A stretch of DNA of 8,165 bases from DASSKO01 sp035690425. Lineage in GTDB: Bacteria > Actinomycetota > Actinomycetes > Propionibacteriales > Nocardioidaceae. The stretch is from contig DASSKO010000056.1 of assembly GCA_035690425.1 (NCBI GenBank), positions 1-8,165 of the forward strand, in the 5' to 3' direction. Positions within the stretch are counted from its first letter, which is position 1. The number at the start of each line of letters is the position of its first letter. The notes beneath the pieces were generated by a model. It made no database searches and had not been told where the DNA came from. It saw only the letters and a program-made list of their open reading frames with translations. Positions 1-6,712 of the stretch are shown one piece after another. The position numbers were made by a program, and so were the translations under genes.

Positions 1-246
1 GTGTTCGTCTTCCGCGACCCCCTCGGCCGCACCATCCCCAACCCCGACACCGCCCTGACCGCCACCACCGCCCAGCTCCCGCTGGACCCATGGCCAGACG
101 CCACAGCCTGGGACTGGGACAACCCCAACCGACCACAACGGCCCATCCCCGACCTACTCAAACCCCTCAACCGGCGTGGTGAAGCGCCGGCCAGTCACCG
201 GCCGCACACCGACAGCGACCCCGACCCACCACCACAACCCGAGTAG
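1..246 (+). CDS. C-terminal fragment of a probable DUF222/HNH endonuclease-type (13E12 family) protein, 5' end outside window
   Basis: An open frame runs from the first base to a TAG at 244-246, giving the last 81 residues of a protein that probably begins upstream. The GTG at base 1 is more likely an internal valine codon than a start, because no upstream sequence is visible to judge it. The segment opens with VFVFRDPLGRTIPNP, which resembles the stretch after the HNH motif in the abundant actinobacterial DUF222/HNH proteins, and ends in a low-complexity tail rich in Pro, Asp and His. The HNH Cys/His residues themselves would lie outside the window, so no nuclease activity can be inferred from what is seen. 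Third positions are almost all C. It converges on the GNAT gene and has no evident link to the catabolic cluster. The family call is from general resemblance only; a plain hypothetical protein is the alternative. Confidence 0.5.
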   Translation: MFVFRDPLGRTIPNPDTALTATTAQLPLDPWPDATAWDWDNPNRPQRPIPDLLKPLNRRGEAPASHRPHTDSDPDPPPQPE

Positions 247-248
247 AC

Positions 249-269
249 CCTCGCGCCTGCAACGCGAGG
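249..269. terminator. Hairpin between convergent genes, possible bidirectional terminator
   Basis: CCTCGCG (249-255) and CGCGAGG (263-269) form a perfect 7-bp stem around a 7-base loop. It sits 2 bases after the stop of the plus-strand HNH-type gene and about 30 bases past the stop of the minus-strand GNAT gene. No T-run follows on either side, so it is not a classical intrinsic terminator. Hairpins without a U-tract at convergent gene ends are common in high-GC actinobacteria. Confidence 0.45.
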
Positions 270-299
270 AGGCCGCCGACGCGAGTAGGCGCCGATGCG

Positions 300-908
300 C
301 TACAGCCGCAGCTCCCAACCGCGCCGGTGCTCCACGACCTCGAACCCGAGAGATTCATACGCCGCAATGGTGTCGGGGGTGTCGCCCCATGTCTGCACCT
401 CGACCGGGCCGTCGCCGAGCACTCCGCACGCCGCGACGAGCAGTTGCAGATAGCGCTCCGACGTCCGTGACCCGGGCACGACACCGGGTCCGTCGACTCG
501 TCGCTCACCGGCCCAGAGTCGGCACATCCCGACGTACCCGGTGGCGTCCTGGAGCGCGAGCACCGTGCAACCGGGCGGCGGCCTGGCAGTTTCGGCGTCG
601 ACGTAGTGGTGTCCCCAAAGACCGAGATGGCAGCGCGCCAGCAGCGGCCCGTAAGCCTCCGGCGGCGGTGCCGTCAATGTGGGTACGCCGAGCACGTGCT
701 CGGCGTGGAGTCGCACGAAGCCAGGTGTAGCAGTGAAGCCGGCCGCGGCCAGGTCGCCACCATGCACCCAGAGAAGGGACGCGCCGTGCTCCTTGGCGGC
801 CTCGACGACGGCCTCGACGACGGCCGCGGCGCCGGTGGAGTCGGCGCTCAGCTCGGCTTCGGCGACGAGCTCTCCGGACGTGGTGCGGCCAAGCGCGATG
901 TCGCTCAC
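300..908 (-). CDS. GNAT-like N-acetyltransferase, 202 aa
   Basis: The protein ends in AAYESLGFEVVEHRRGWELRL-like sequence (residues 182-202), which is the last-strand signature of GNAT acetyltransferases. Ahead of it, VVPGSRTSERYLQLLVAA (about 143-160) looks like a degenerate acetyl-CoA pyrophosphate-binding loop and helix. Residues about 25-70, including the stretch ASLLWVHGGDLAAAGFTATPGF, resemble the second half of another GNAT domain. This suggests a tandem-GNAT, mycothiol-synthase-like layout with an abbreviated first domain. The acceptor substrate is unknown. The frame stays open back to 1058, but those codons overlap the VOC gene and do not read like protein. GTG at 908 leaves a 16-base gap after the VOC stop; a TTG at about 929 is an alternative, and no strong Shine-Dalgarno sequence decides between them. 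It is last in a same-strand run after the aminotransferase, dehydrogenase and VOC genes, and a functional link to pyrimidine breakdown is not shown. Confidence 0.72.
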   Translation of the reverse strand: MSDIALGRTTSGELVAEAELSADSTGAAAVVEAVVEAAKEHGASLLWVHGGDLAAAGFTATPGFVRLHAEHVLGVPTLTAPPPEAYGPLLARCHLGLWGHHYVDAETARPPPGCTVLALQDATGYVGMCRLWAGERRVDGPGVVPGSRTSERYLQLLVAACGVLGDGPVEVQTWGDTPDTIAAYESLGFEVVEHRRGWELRL

Positions 909-924
909 CCGACGAGACGTCCGG

Positions 925-1344
925 TCACGCAATCGGCAGGTATTGGGACGTATCGCTTGAGCTTCCTCCGTACACCGGAGCTTCTGATGTGCTGGCCAAG
1001 TCTTCATAGATGCCCAGCTTGTTGCCCCATGGGTCTTCGAACTCCGCGATCGAGACAACGCCCGGAAGGGTGAAGGACTCGGTGATCGCTACGTCGAGAT
1101 CCGCGAGTCCCGCCATGGCTTCTCTAATGCTGGGAACGTCGAACCGGAGCCGGCCCGGCAGAACCTGCGGCGACTCGTTGTCTGTTGAAATCTGGATCCA
1201 ACCACCGGCGGAGATTTCCCATTCGTGAAAGTCCGCGTGAGTGCTGAAGTCGGGACTACGACCGAAGAGATCCTCGTAAAAATGCAGAGCTTCGTCTGTC
1301 GGTCCCACCTGCAAGCAGACGGTCAACCCGTTGAACTGCGGCAT
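925..1344 (-). CDS. VOC (glyoxalase/bleomycin-resistance fold) family protein, 139 aa
   Basis: One compact VOC unit: an opening beta strand FNGLTVCLQV, the helix DEALHFYEDLFGRSPDF (about 17-33), and the closing strand SIAEFEDPWGNKLGIYEDL (about 98-116), where EFEDPWGN is the typical final VOC motif with its conserved Glu (about 103). Where many VOC enzymes have a metal-binding His on the first strand (H near residue 8) there is none, so metal-dependent chemistry is doubtful; a binding or isomerase-like role is possible. The 20-residue tail after the fold is Ser/Thr-rich. ATG at 1344 is preferred because AGGG (1353-1356) lies 8 bases upstream; an in-frame ATG at 1350 adds two residues but would put AGGG only 2 bases away. 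It lies 49 bases after the dehydrogenase stop and 16 bases before the GNAT gene, so probably shares their transcript. Substrate unknown. Confidence 0.82.
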   Translation of the reverse strand: MPQFNGLTVCLQVGPTDEALHFYEDLFGRSPDFSTHADFHEWEISAGGWIQISTDNESPQVLPGRLRFDVPSIREAMAGLADLDVAITESFTLPGVVSIAEFEDPWGNKLGIYEDLASTSEAPVYGGSSSDTSQYLPIA

Positions 1345-1393
1345 TCCCATATCCCTGATGCTACGTGGTCGACGCCCCGGCCAGGCGGCTGCG

Positions 1394-2899
1394 TCAGCGG
1401 TTCTGCGGGAAGCCGAGGTCCACGCCGCGGTGCGAGGGGTCGAGCCACCTGCTGGTGACGACCTTCTCCCGGGTGAAGAACCGGATGCCGTCGGGTCCGT
1501 AGGCGTGCGAGTCGCCGAACAGCGAGTCCTTCCACCCACCGAAGGAGTAGTAGGACACCGGCACCGGGATGGGCACGTTGACCCCAACCATGCCGATCTC
1601 GACCTCGTGCTGGAATCGCCGCGCCGCGCCGCCGTCGTCCGTGAAGATCGCGGTGCCGTTGCCGTACGGGTTGGCGTTGACCAGCTCCAGCGCATCGTCG
1701 TAGGTGGCGCACCGCAGCACCGACAGCACGGGGCCGAAGATCTCGTCGGTGTAGACCGACATGTCCGGACTGACGTGGTCGAGCAGGCTGGGCCCGAGCC
1801 AGAAGCCGTCGGCGTCGCCGTCGACCTGGTGCCCGCGCCCGTCGGTGGCCAGCGTCGCACCGGCATCGACGCCGGCAGCCAGGTACGACGCCACCCGGTC
1901 ACGGTGCTCGGCCGTGATCAGCGGCCCCATGTCGCAGCCGTCGCGCATGCCGTCGCCTACGTGCAGTCGGTCGATCCGCTCCCGGATCTTGGCCACCAGC
2001 TCGTCACCGACCGGCTCGACCGCCACCACCGCGGACACCGCCATGCACCGCTCGCCGGCCGAGCCGAACCCAGCGGACACCGCGGCGTCGGCGGCCAGGT
2101 CGAGGTCGGCGTCGGGCAGCACCACCATGTGGTTCTTCGCACCGCCGAGCGCCTGCACCCGCTTGCCGTGCCGGGTGCCAGTCTCGTAGATGTGGCGTGC
2201 CACCGGTGTCGAGCCGACGAACGACACCGACTTGACCGTCGGGTGCTCCAGCATCGCGTCGACCGCGACCTTGTCACCCTGCACCACACTGAGAACACCG
2301 TCGGGCAGACCGGCCTCGGCGAACAGCTCGGCGAGGAACAGCGATGCCGACGGGTCCTTCTCGCTCGGCTTGAGGATGACGGCGTTGCCGCAGGCGAGCG
2401 CGTTCGGCAGGAACCACAGCGGAACCATCGCGGGGAAGTTGAACGGCGAGATCACGCCGACGACACCGAGCGGCTGCCGCATCGAGTAGACGTCGACGTT
2501 GGTCGAGGCGTTCTCGCTGTAGCCGCCCTTGAGCAGCTGCGGGAGCCCGCACGCGTACTCCACGGCCTCCAGTCCCCGCTGCACCTCGCCGGCTGCGTCG
2601 GACCGGACCTTGCCGTGCTCGGAGGTGACGATCTCGGCCAACTCGTCGGTGCGTGCGTGCAGCAGTTCGCGGAAGGCGAACATCACGTTGGCGCGGCGGG
2701 CCATGGAGGTGTTGCGCCACCCGGTGAACGCCTCCGCGCCGGCCGATACGGCGTCGTGCACCAGCGCCTCGGTGGCGAAGTCGACCCGCCCGGTGACGGC
2801 GCCGGTCGCGGGGTTGTAGACATCCCCGGCACGATCGGCCGGCGGCCCGTCCCACCGCTTGCCGCCGATCCAGTGCGTGATCCGCTGTGGCTGAGTCAT
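1394..2899 (-). CDS. mmsA: CoA-acylating methylmalonate/malonate-semialdehyde dehydrogenase
   Basis: A 501-residue aldehyde dehydrogenase of the MmsA/IolA type, which converts methylmalonate semialdehyde to propionyl-CoA, or malonate semialdehyde to acetyl-CoA, using NAD+ and CoA and releasing CO2. The catalytic Cys is C285 in GSAGERCMAVSA. The oxyanion Asn is N154 in SPFNFPAMVP, and the cofactor-binding motif FVGSTPVARHIY is at about 227-238. The motif LGGAKNHMVV (251-260) has Asn where hydrolytic aldehyde dehydrogenases carry the general-base Glu, which is the hallmark of the CoA-acylating class. Length is normal for the family (about 500). The start ATG at 2899 overlaps the aminotransferase stop as ATGA, implying translational coupling. 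In this setting it removes the semialdehydes made by the aminotransferase from beta-alanine (uracil route) and 3-aminoisobutyrate (thymine route). A role in valine or inositol breakdown is the main alternative, but the neighbours favour pyrimidines. Confidence 0.95.
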   Translation of the reverse strand: MTQPQRITHWIGGKRWDGPPADRAGDVYNPATGAVTGRVDFATEALVHDAVSAGAEAFTGWRNTSMARRANVMFAFRELLHARTDELAEIVTSEHGKVRSDAAGEVQRGLEAVEYACGLPQLLKGGYSENASTNVDVYSMRQPLGVVGVISPFNFPAMVPLWFLPNALACGNAVILKPSEKDPSASLFLAELFAEAGLPDGVLSVVQGDKVAVDAMLEHPTVKSVSFVGSTPVARHIYETGTRHGKRVQALGGAKNHMVVLPDADLDLAADAAVSAGFGSAGERCMAVSAVVAVEPVGDELVAKIRERIDRLHVGDGMRDGCDMGPLITAEHRDRVASYLAAGVDAGATLATDGRGHQVDGDADGFWLGPSLLDHVSPDMSVYTDEIFGPVLSVLRCATYDDALELVNANPYGNGTAIFTDDGGAARRFQHEVEIGMVGVNVPIPVPVSYYSFGGWKDSLFGDSHAYGPDGIRFFTREKVVTSRWLDPSHRGVDLGFPQNR

Positions 2900-4227
2900 G
2901 CCATCATCTCCTCGTCGACAACCGCGAGCGACTCGGTCAGGATGCCGATCGCCTCGTCGGCCTCGTCGGTGGTCAGCGTCATCGGAGGAGCCAGCCGCAG
3001 CACGTTGCCGTATAGCCCGCCCTTGCCGATCAGCAGGCCGCGAGCCTTGCACGCCTCCAGCACGCCGGTCGCCGCCCGGGGGCTCGGCGCGCCGCCGGGC
3101 TCGACCAGCTCCACACCGATCATCAGCCCCTTGCCGCGCACGTCACCGATGACGTCGTACTTCTCGCCGGCGGCGCGGAGCCCGTCCAGGATCCGCCTGC
3201 CGAGGTCCGCACACGCGGCCTGCAGGTCGTGGTCACGGATGTAGTCGAGCACGGCGAGCGCCGCGGACGTCGCCACCGGGTTGCCGCCGAAGGTGGAGAT
3301 CGAGTTGGCGGTCAGGCAGTCCATCAGCTCCGCACGAGCGACCACGCCGCCGATCGCGATGCCGTTGCCGAGGCTCTTCGCGAACGTCATCGCGTCCGGT
3401 GTGACGCCGTGTGCCTGCATTCCCCAGTAGTGCTCCCCGGTGCGGCCCCAGCCGGTCTGCACCTCGTCGGAGACGAGCAGGATGCCGTACTCGTCGAGGA
3501 CGTCCTTCATCGCGCCGAACATCCCGTCGGGCGGCACGGCGAACCCGCCGACGCCCTGGATGGGCTCGGCGATCATGCACGCGACGTCGCCGGCGGTGGT
3601 CGTCTCGATGATGTTGCGCAGGTCGTCGACGCAGGCCGCGATGTAGTCGGCGTCGGAGAGGTCGCGGAACGGGCTGCGGTAGCGATAGCCGCCGTGCACG
3701 TAGCTCACGTTGACCGGGGACAGCGACGATGCCGACCAGCTCCGGTTGCCGGTGATGCCGACCGTGGCGAACGCGCGACCGTGGTAGGAGTTGCGCAGCG
3801 CCAGGATCTGGTTGCTGCGGCGCAGTTGCGTCGCCAGCATCAACGCGGCCTCGTTGGCCTCGGTGCCCGACCCGGTGAAGAAGACCTTGGCATCCTCGAT
3901 GCCCGACAGCTCAGCGATCCGCTCGGCCAGCTCGACCTGCTTGCGGACCAGGTACAGCGTCGAGGTGTGCACGACCCCGGTGTCGAGCTGGGCCCGCACC
4001 GCATCGGACACCTCGGGTACGCCGTACCCGAGTCCGTTGGTGAGGATGCCGCCGAAGAAGTCGAGATAGGTCCGGCCGTCGGCGTCGGTGACGTGCCGGC
4101 CGTTGCCCTCGGTGATCTCGATCGGCTGCTCGTAGTAGAGCGCCAGCCAGCTCGGCAGCACCGCTCGGTGCCGCCGCAGCAGATCCCCCTGCGACGGACT
4201 CTCGTGCAGCGAATCTCCGTGCCCCAT
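2896..4227 (-). CDS. Class III PLP aminotransferase, probable beta-alanine/3-aminoisobutyrate transaminase
   Basis: A 443-residue fold-type I, class III (omega) aminotransferase. Visible motifs in order: substrate-entry region YLDFFGGILTNGLGYG (54-69), the PLP-phosphate loop GSGTEANEAAL (119-129), SYHGR (147-151), DEVQTGWGRTG with the PLP-pyridine Asp at 254, TFAKSLGNG with the Schiff-base Lys K284, and STFGGNPVA (311-319). The sequence looks closest to the AGXT2-like group (alanine-glyoxylate or 3-aminoisobutyrate-pyruvate transaminases). With the beta-ureidopropionase gene divergent and the semialdehyde dehydrogenase directly downstream, the likely amino donors are beta-alanine and 3-aminoisobutyrate, giving malonate and methylmalonate semialdehyde. 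The amino acceptor (pyruvate or 2-oxoglutarate) cannot be read from sequence. An in-frame ATG at 4275 would add 16 residues of unlikely protein; ATG at 4227 is chosen because AGGAGG (4233-4238 on this strand) lies 5 bases upstream. 4-Aminobutyrate transaminase is an alternative name. Confidence 0.9.
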   Translation of the reverse strand: MGHGDSLHESPSQGDLLRRHRAVLPSWLALYYEQPIEITEGNGRHVTDADGRTYLDFFGGILTNGLGYGVPEVSDAVRAQLDTGVVHTSTLYLVRKQVELAERIAELSGIEDAKVFFTGSGTEANEAALMLATQLRRSNQILALRNSYHGRAFATVGITGNRSWSASSLSPVNVSYVHGGYRYRSPFRDLSDADYIAACVDDLRNIIETTTAGDVACMIAEPIQGVGGFAVPPDGMFGAMKDVLDEYGILLVSDEVQTGWGRTGEHYWGMQAHGVTPDAMTFAKSLGNGIAIGGVVARAELMDCLTANSISTFGGNPVATSAALAVLDYIRDHDLQAACADLGRRILDGLRAAGEKYDVIGDVRGKGLMIGVELVEPGGAPSPRAATGVLEACKARGLLIGKGGLYGNVLRLAPPMTLTTDEADEAIGILTESLAVVDEEMMA

Positions 4228-4232
4228 CGATC

Positions 4233-4238
4233 CCTCCT
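4233..4238 (-). promoter_or_regulatory. Shine-Dalgarno fixing the aminotransferase start
   Basis: On the minus strand the bases read AGGAGG, 5 bases before the ATG at 4227. This supports that start over the longer in-frame ATG at 4275. Confidence 0.75.
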
Positions 4239-4304
4239 CGTCATGACCCCCGGACCACCCTCGAGTCACCCCCACTGTGCACCTCCGCGGGCCGTGCGCG
4301 CCAT

Positions 4305-4330
4305 CTCGTCGCGTGGAATCCCGTGACGAG
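4305..4330. promoter_or_regulatory. Inverted repeat in divergent promoter region, candidate operator
   Basis: CTCGTCGCG (4305-4313) and CGTGACGAG (4322-4330) form a 9-bp inverted repeat with one mismatch, separated by 8 bases. The right arm covers the proposed -35 box of the plus-strand promoter, and the site lies in the only divergent gap, where one bound regulator could control both catabolic transcripts. The symmetry would suit a dimeric repressor. No regulator gene is in the window, and a single imperfect repeat of this length can arise by chance in GC-rich DNA. Confidence 0.35.
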
Positions 4331-4351
4331 CGGGGCGCCGCCCTCTAGGGT
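4323..4351 (+). promoter_or_regulatory. Candidate promoter for the beta-ureidopropionase/dihydropyrimidinase transcript
   Basis: GTGACG (4323-4328) resembles the actinobacterial -35 consensus TTGACA. After exactly 17 bases comes TAGGGT (4346-4351), which fits the TANNNT -10 pattern. Transcription would start near 4358, leaving a leader of about 27 bases with the Shine-Dalgarno sequence in it. The rest of the 157-base gap shows no equally good promoter reading toward the aminotransferase. Confidence 0.45.
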
Positions 4352-4371
4352 CAGAACCACTCCACGACCGC

Positions 4372-4378
4372 GAGGTGA
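4372..4378 (+). promoter_or_regulatory. Shine-Dalgarno supporting a TTG start
   Basis: GAGGTGA sits 6 bases before the TTG at 4385. No in-frame ATG or GTG is available close by at the natural N-terminus of the nitrilase domain, so this site decides the start. Confidence 0.6.
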
Positions 4379-4384
4379 GCTACG

Positions 4385-5227
4385 TTGTCAGAGATCGTCA
4401 GGGCAGGCTTGGTGCAGCAGCGCTGGACCGGTGACAAGGAGTCGATGGTCAAAGCCGCCGTCGACCACATCCAGACCGCGGCCTCGCAGGGTGCCCAGGT
4501 CGTCTGCCTGCAGGAGCTGTTCTACGGCCCGTACTTCTGCCAGGTGCAGGACGCCGACTTCTACTCCTACACCGAGCGGATCCCCGACGGCCCGACCACC
4601 AAGCTGATGCAGGAGGTGGCGGCGCAGCACGGCGTGGTGCTGATCGTGCCGATGTTCGAGGAGGAGCAGCCCGGTGTCTACTACAACACCGCGGCGGTCA
4701 TCGACGCCGACGGCAGCTATCTCGGCATCCACCGCAAGAACCACATCCCGCAGGTGAAGGGGTTCTGGGAGAAGTTTTACTTCCGCCCCGGCAACCTCGG
4801 GTATCCGGTGTTCGACACCGCGGTCGGCCGGATCGGCGTCTACATCTGCTACGAACGGCACTTCCCCGAAGGCTGGCGTGCGCTCGGGCTCGCGGGCGCG
4901 CGGATCGTCTTCAACCCGTCGGCGACCAGCCGCGGCCTCTCCCAGCACCTGTGGCGGCTCGAGCAGCCGGCGGCCGCGGTCGCCAACGAGTACTTCGTCG
5001 GGGCGATCAACCGCGTCGGCACCGAGCCCCTTGGTGACAACGACTTCTACGGGCAGACCTACTTCGCCGACCCGCGCGGGCAGCTCATCGGCGACGCAGC
5101 GTCCGACACCGACGACGAGGTCGTCGTACGCGACCTCGACATGGGGCAGTTGCAGGAGGTCCGCGACCTGTGGGCGTTCTACCGCGACCGGCGGCCGGAC
5201 ACCTACGACCCGCTCACCGCACCGTAA
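4385..5227 (+). CDS. Beta-ureidopropionase (N-carbamoyl-beta-alanine amidohydrolase), nitrilase superfamily
   Basis: A 280-residue nitrilase-superfamily amidohydrolase that spans one full domain. The catalytic Glu-Lys-Cys triad is visible as E44 (CLQELF), K118 (HRKNHIP) and C155 (YICYERHFP), with the accessory Glu at E129 (FWEKFYF). Known enzymes of this kind release beta-alanine or 3-aminoisobutyrate, CO2 and ammonia from the N-carbamoyl amino acids made by dihydropyrimidinase. The dihydropyrimidinase gene follows after only 12 bases, which strongly favours this substrate over N-carbamoylputrescine, the main alternative for close relatives. The start is a TTG, supported by GAGGTGA at 4372-4378 and by the usual beginning of the domain (EIVRAGLVQQ). 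Cytoplasmic, with no signal peptide. It is the first gene of the rightward transcript, just behind a candidate promoter and operator. Confidence 0.9.
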   Translation: MSEIVRAGLVQQRWTGDKESMVKAAVDHIQTAASQGAQVVCLQELFYGPYFCQVQDADFYSYTERIPDGPTTKLMQEVAAQHGVVLIVPMFEEEQPGVYYNTAAVIDADGSYLGIHRKNHIPQVKGFWEKFYFRPGNLGYPVFDTAVGRIGVYICYERHFPEGWRALGLAGARIVFNPSATSRGLSQHLWRLEQPAAAVANEYFVGAINRVGTEPLGDNDFYGQTYFADPRGQLIGDAASDTDDEVVVRDLDMGQLQEVRDLWAFYRDRRPDTYDPLTAP

Positions 5228-5239
5228 GGAGGGCTGCGC

Positions 5240-6643
5240 ATGAGCACCGTCATCAAGGGCGGCACCGTCCTCAGCGCGACCGGCTCGGCGACGGCCGACG
5301 TCCTGATCGAGGGCGAGCGGATCGCCGCGGTCGCCGACTCGTCGTCTGCGCTGGCGGCCGACTGGGCCACGGGCGCGGACCGGGTGATCGACGCCACCGG
5401 CATGTACGTGCTGCCGGGTGGCATCGACGCGCACACCCACATGGAGATGCCGTTCGGCGGCACCTTCTCCGCCGACACGTTCGAGACCGGCACCACGGCG
5501 GCCGCTTGGGGCGGAACCACCACGATCATCGACTTCGCGGTGCAGGCCAAGGGCACGTCGCTGCTCGCGACCATGGACAAGTGGCACGACAAGGCCGACG
5601 GCAACTGCGCGATCGACTACGGCTTCCACATGATCGTCTCCGACGTCAACGACGCCTCGCTGAAGGAGATGGAGGCCTGCGTCGACGCCGGAGTCAACAG
5701 CTTCAAGATGTTCATGGCCTACCCGGGCGTGTTCTATGCGACCGACGGCGAGATCCTGCGAGCGATGCAGAAGGCGCGCGGCGTCGGGGCCACGATCATG
5801 ATGCATGCCGAGAACGGCATCGCGATCGACGAGTTGGTTGCCCAGGCGCTGAGCGAGGGCCGCACCGACCCGGTCAACCACGGGATCTCGCGTCCGCCCG
5901 AGCTCGAGGGCGAGGCGACGAGCCGCGCGATCGCCCTGGCGCAGGTGACCGGCGCACCGCTCTACATCGTGCACCTGTCCGCCTCGCAGGCGCTGGCCGC
6001 GGTGTCGGCGGCGCGCGACACCGGACAGAACGTGTTCGCCGAGACCTGCCCGCAGTACCTCTACCTGTCGTTGGACGACCTCGCCCGGCCGGGCTTCGAG
6101 GGAGCCAAGTTCGTCGCCTCGCCGCCGTTACGGCCCAAGGAGCACCAGGCGGACCTCTGGCGCGGTCTGCGCAGCAACGACCTGTCGGTGGTCTCGACCG
6201 ACCACTGCCCGTTCTGCATGAAGGACCAGAAGGAGCTCGGCGTCGGCGACTTCTCCAAGATCCCCAACGGCATGCCCGGGGTCGAGCACCGGATGGACCT
6301 GCTGCACCAGGGCGTGGTCGCCGGCGAGATCTCGCTGTCGCGCTGGGTGGAGGTGAGCTCGACGACCCCCGCCCGGATGTTCGGGCTCTACCCCCGCAAG
6401 GGCGTCATCGCGCCGGGCTCGGACGCCGACGTGGTGGTCTACGATCCGGCCGCTCAGCACACCCTGTCGGCGAGCACGCACCACATGAACGTCGACTACT
6501 CGGCGTACGAGGGGATGCAGCTCACCGGTGCGGTGCGCACGGTTCTCTCCCGCGGCCGGGTGGTCGTCGACGCCGGCAGCTTCGAGGGCCGCACCGGCCA
6601 CGGCGTCTTCCTTCAGCGGGAGCTGAACCAGTACCTGCATTGA
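5240..6643 (+). CDS. hydA: Dihydropyrimidinase (hydantoinase family amidohydrolase)
   Basis: A 467-residue cyclic amidohydrolase of normal family length. It opens the ring of dihydrouracil or dihydrothymine to give N-carbamoyl-beta-alanine or N-carbamoyl-3-aminoisobutyrate. All binuclear-zinc ligands are present: H65 and H67 in GGIDAHTH, the carboxylated Lys K156 in NSFKMFMAYPG, H189 in MMHAEN, H245 in YIVHLSAS and D321 in STDHCPF. Y161 corresponds to the conserved active-site Tyr. The stretch NGMPGVEHRMDLL (343-355) is typical of dihydropyrimidinases and separates it from dihydroorotase and allantoinase. ATG at 5240 has an excellent Shine-Dalgarno AAGGAGGG (5226-5233) that begins within the stop codon of the upstream beta-ureidopropionase, so the two are probably co-transcribed. 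D-hydantoin hydrolysis is a common side activity of such enzymes. Cytoplasmic. Confidence 0.95.
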   Translation: MSTVIKGGTVLSATGSATADVLIEGERIAAVADSSSALAADWATGADRVIDATGMYVLPGGIDAHTHMEMPFGGTFSADTFETGTTAAAWGGTTTIIDFAVQAKGTSLLATMDKWHDKADGNCAIDYGFHMIVSDVNDASLKEMEACVDAGVNSFKMFMAYPGVFYATDGEILRAMQKARGVGATIMMHAENGIAIDELVAQALSEGRTDPVNHGISRPPELEGEATSRAIALAQVTGAPLYIVHLSASQALAAVSAARDTGQNVFAETCPQYLYLSLDDLARPGFEGAKFVASPPLRPKEHQADLWRGLRSNDLSVVSTDHCPFCMKDQKELGVGDFSKIPNGMPGVEHRMDLLHQGVVAGEISLSRWVEVSSTTPARMFGLYPRKGVIAPGSDADVVVYDPAAQHTLSASTHHMNVDYSAYEGMQLTGAVRTVLSRGRVVVDAGSFEGRTGHGVFLQRELNQYLH

Positions 6644-6712
6644 GCTCGCACGGCCGGCCACACAACGCAGGCCTGCTCAAGGGGCGGTCCATCAACGAAG
6701 GGGAGGGAATGC

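Noticed and set aside
2892..2904. ATGA overlap of aminotransferase stop and mmsA start as something unusual
   Set aside because: Four-base stop/start overlaps are routine in bacterial operons; it is recorded only as support for coupling.
1331..3244. 637-codon open frame on the plus strand
   Set aside because: It lies antisense to mmsA and the aminotransferase, whose motifs are unmistakable. The product is rich in Arg, Val, Gly and His with no recognisable domain, a usual shadow in GC-rich genes.
3229..4326. 365-codon open frame on the plus strand running into the divergent gap
   Set aside because: It is antisense to the aminotransferase and has no protein-like motifs. It also has no reason to span the promoter region.
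4228..4384. A minus-strand promoter for the aminotransferase
   Set aside because: One must exist near here, but I found no -35/-10 pair with acceptable spacing on that strand, so none is annotated.
4388..5974. 528-codon open frame on the minus strand
   Set aside because: It is antisense to the beta-ureidopropionase and hydA genes and shows the same GC-shadow composition.
6652..6676. Palindromes GGCCGGCC (6652-6659) and GCAGGCCTGC (6667-6676) in the gap before the LLM gene
   Set aside because: Short GC palindromes are expected often at this base composition. Neither forms a longer structure nor overlaps a promoter-like element.
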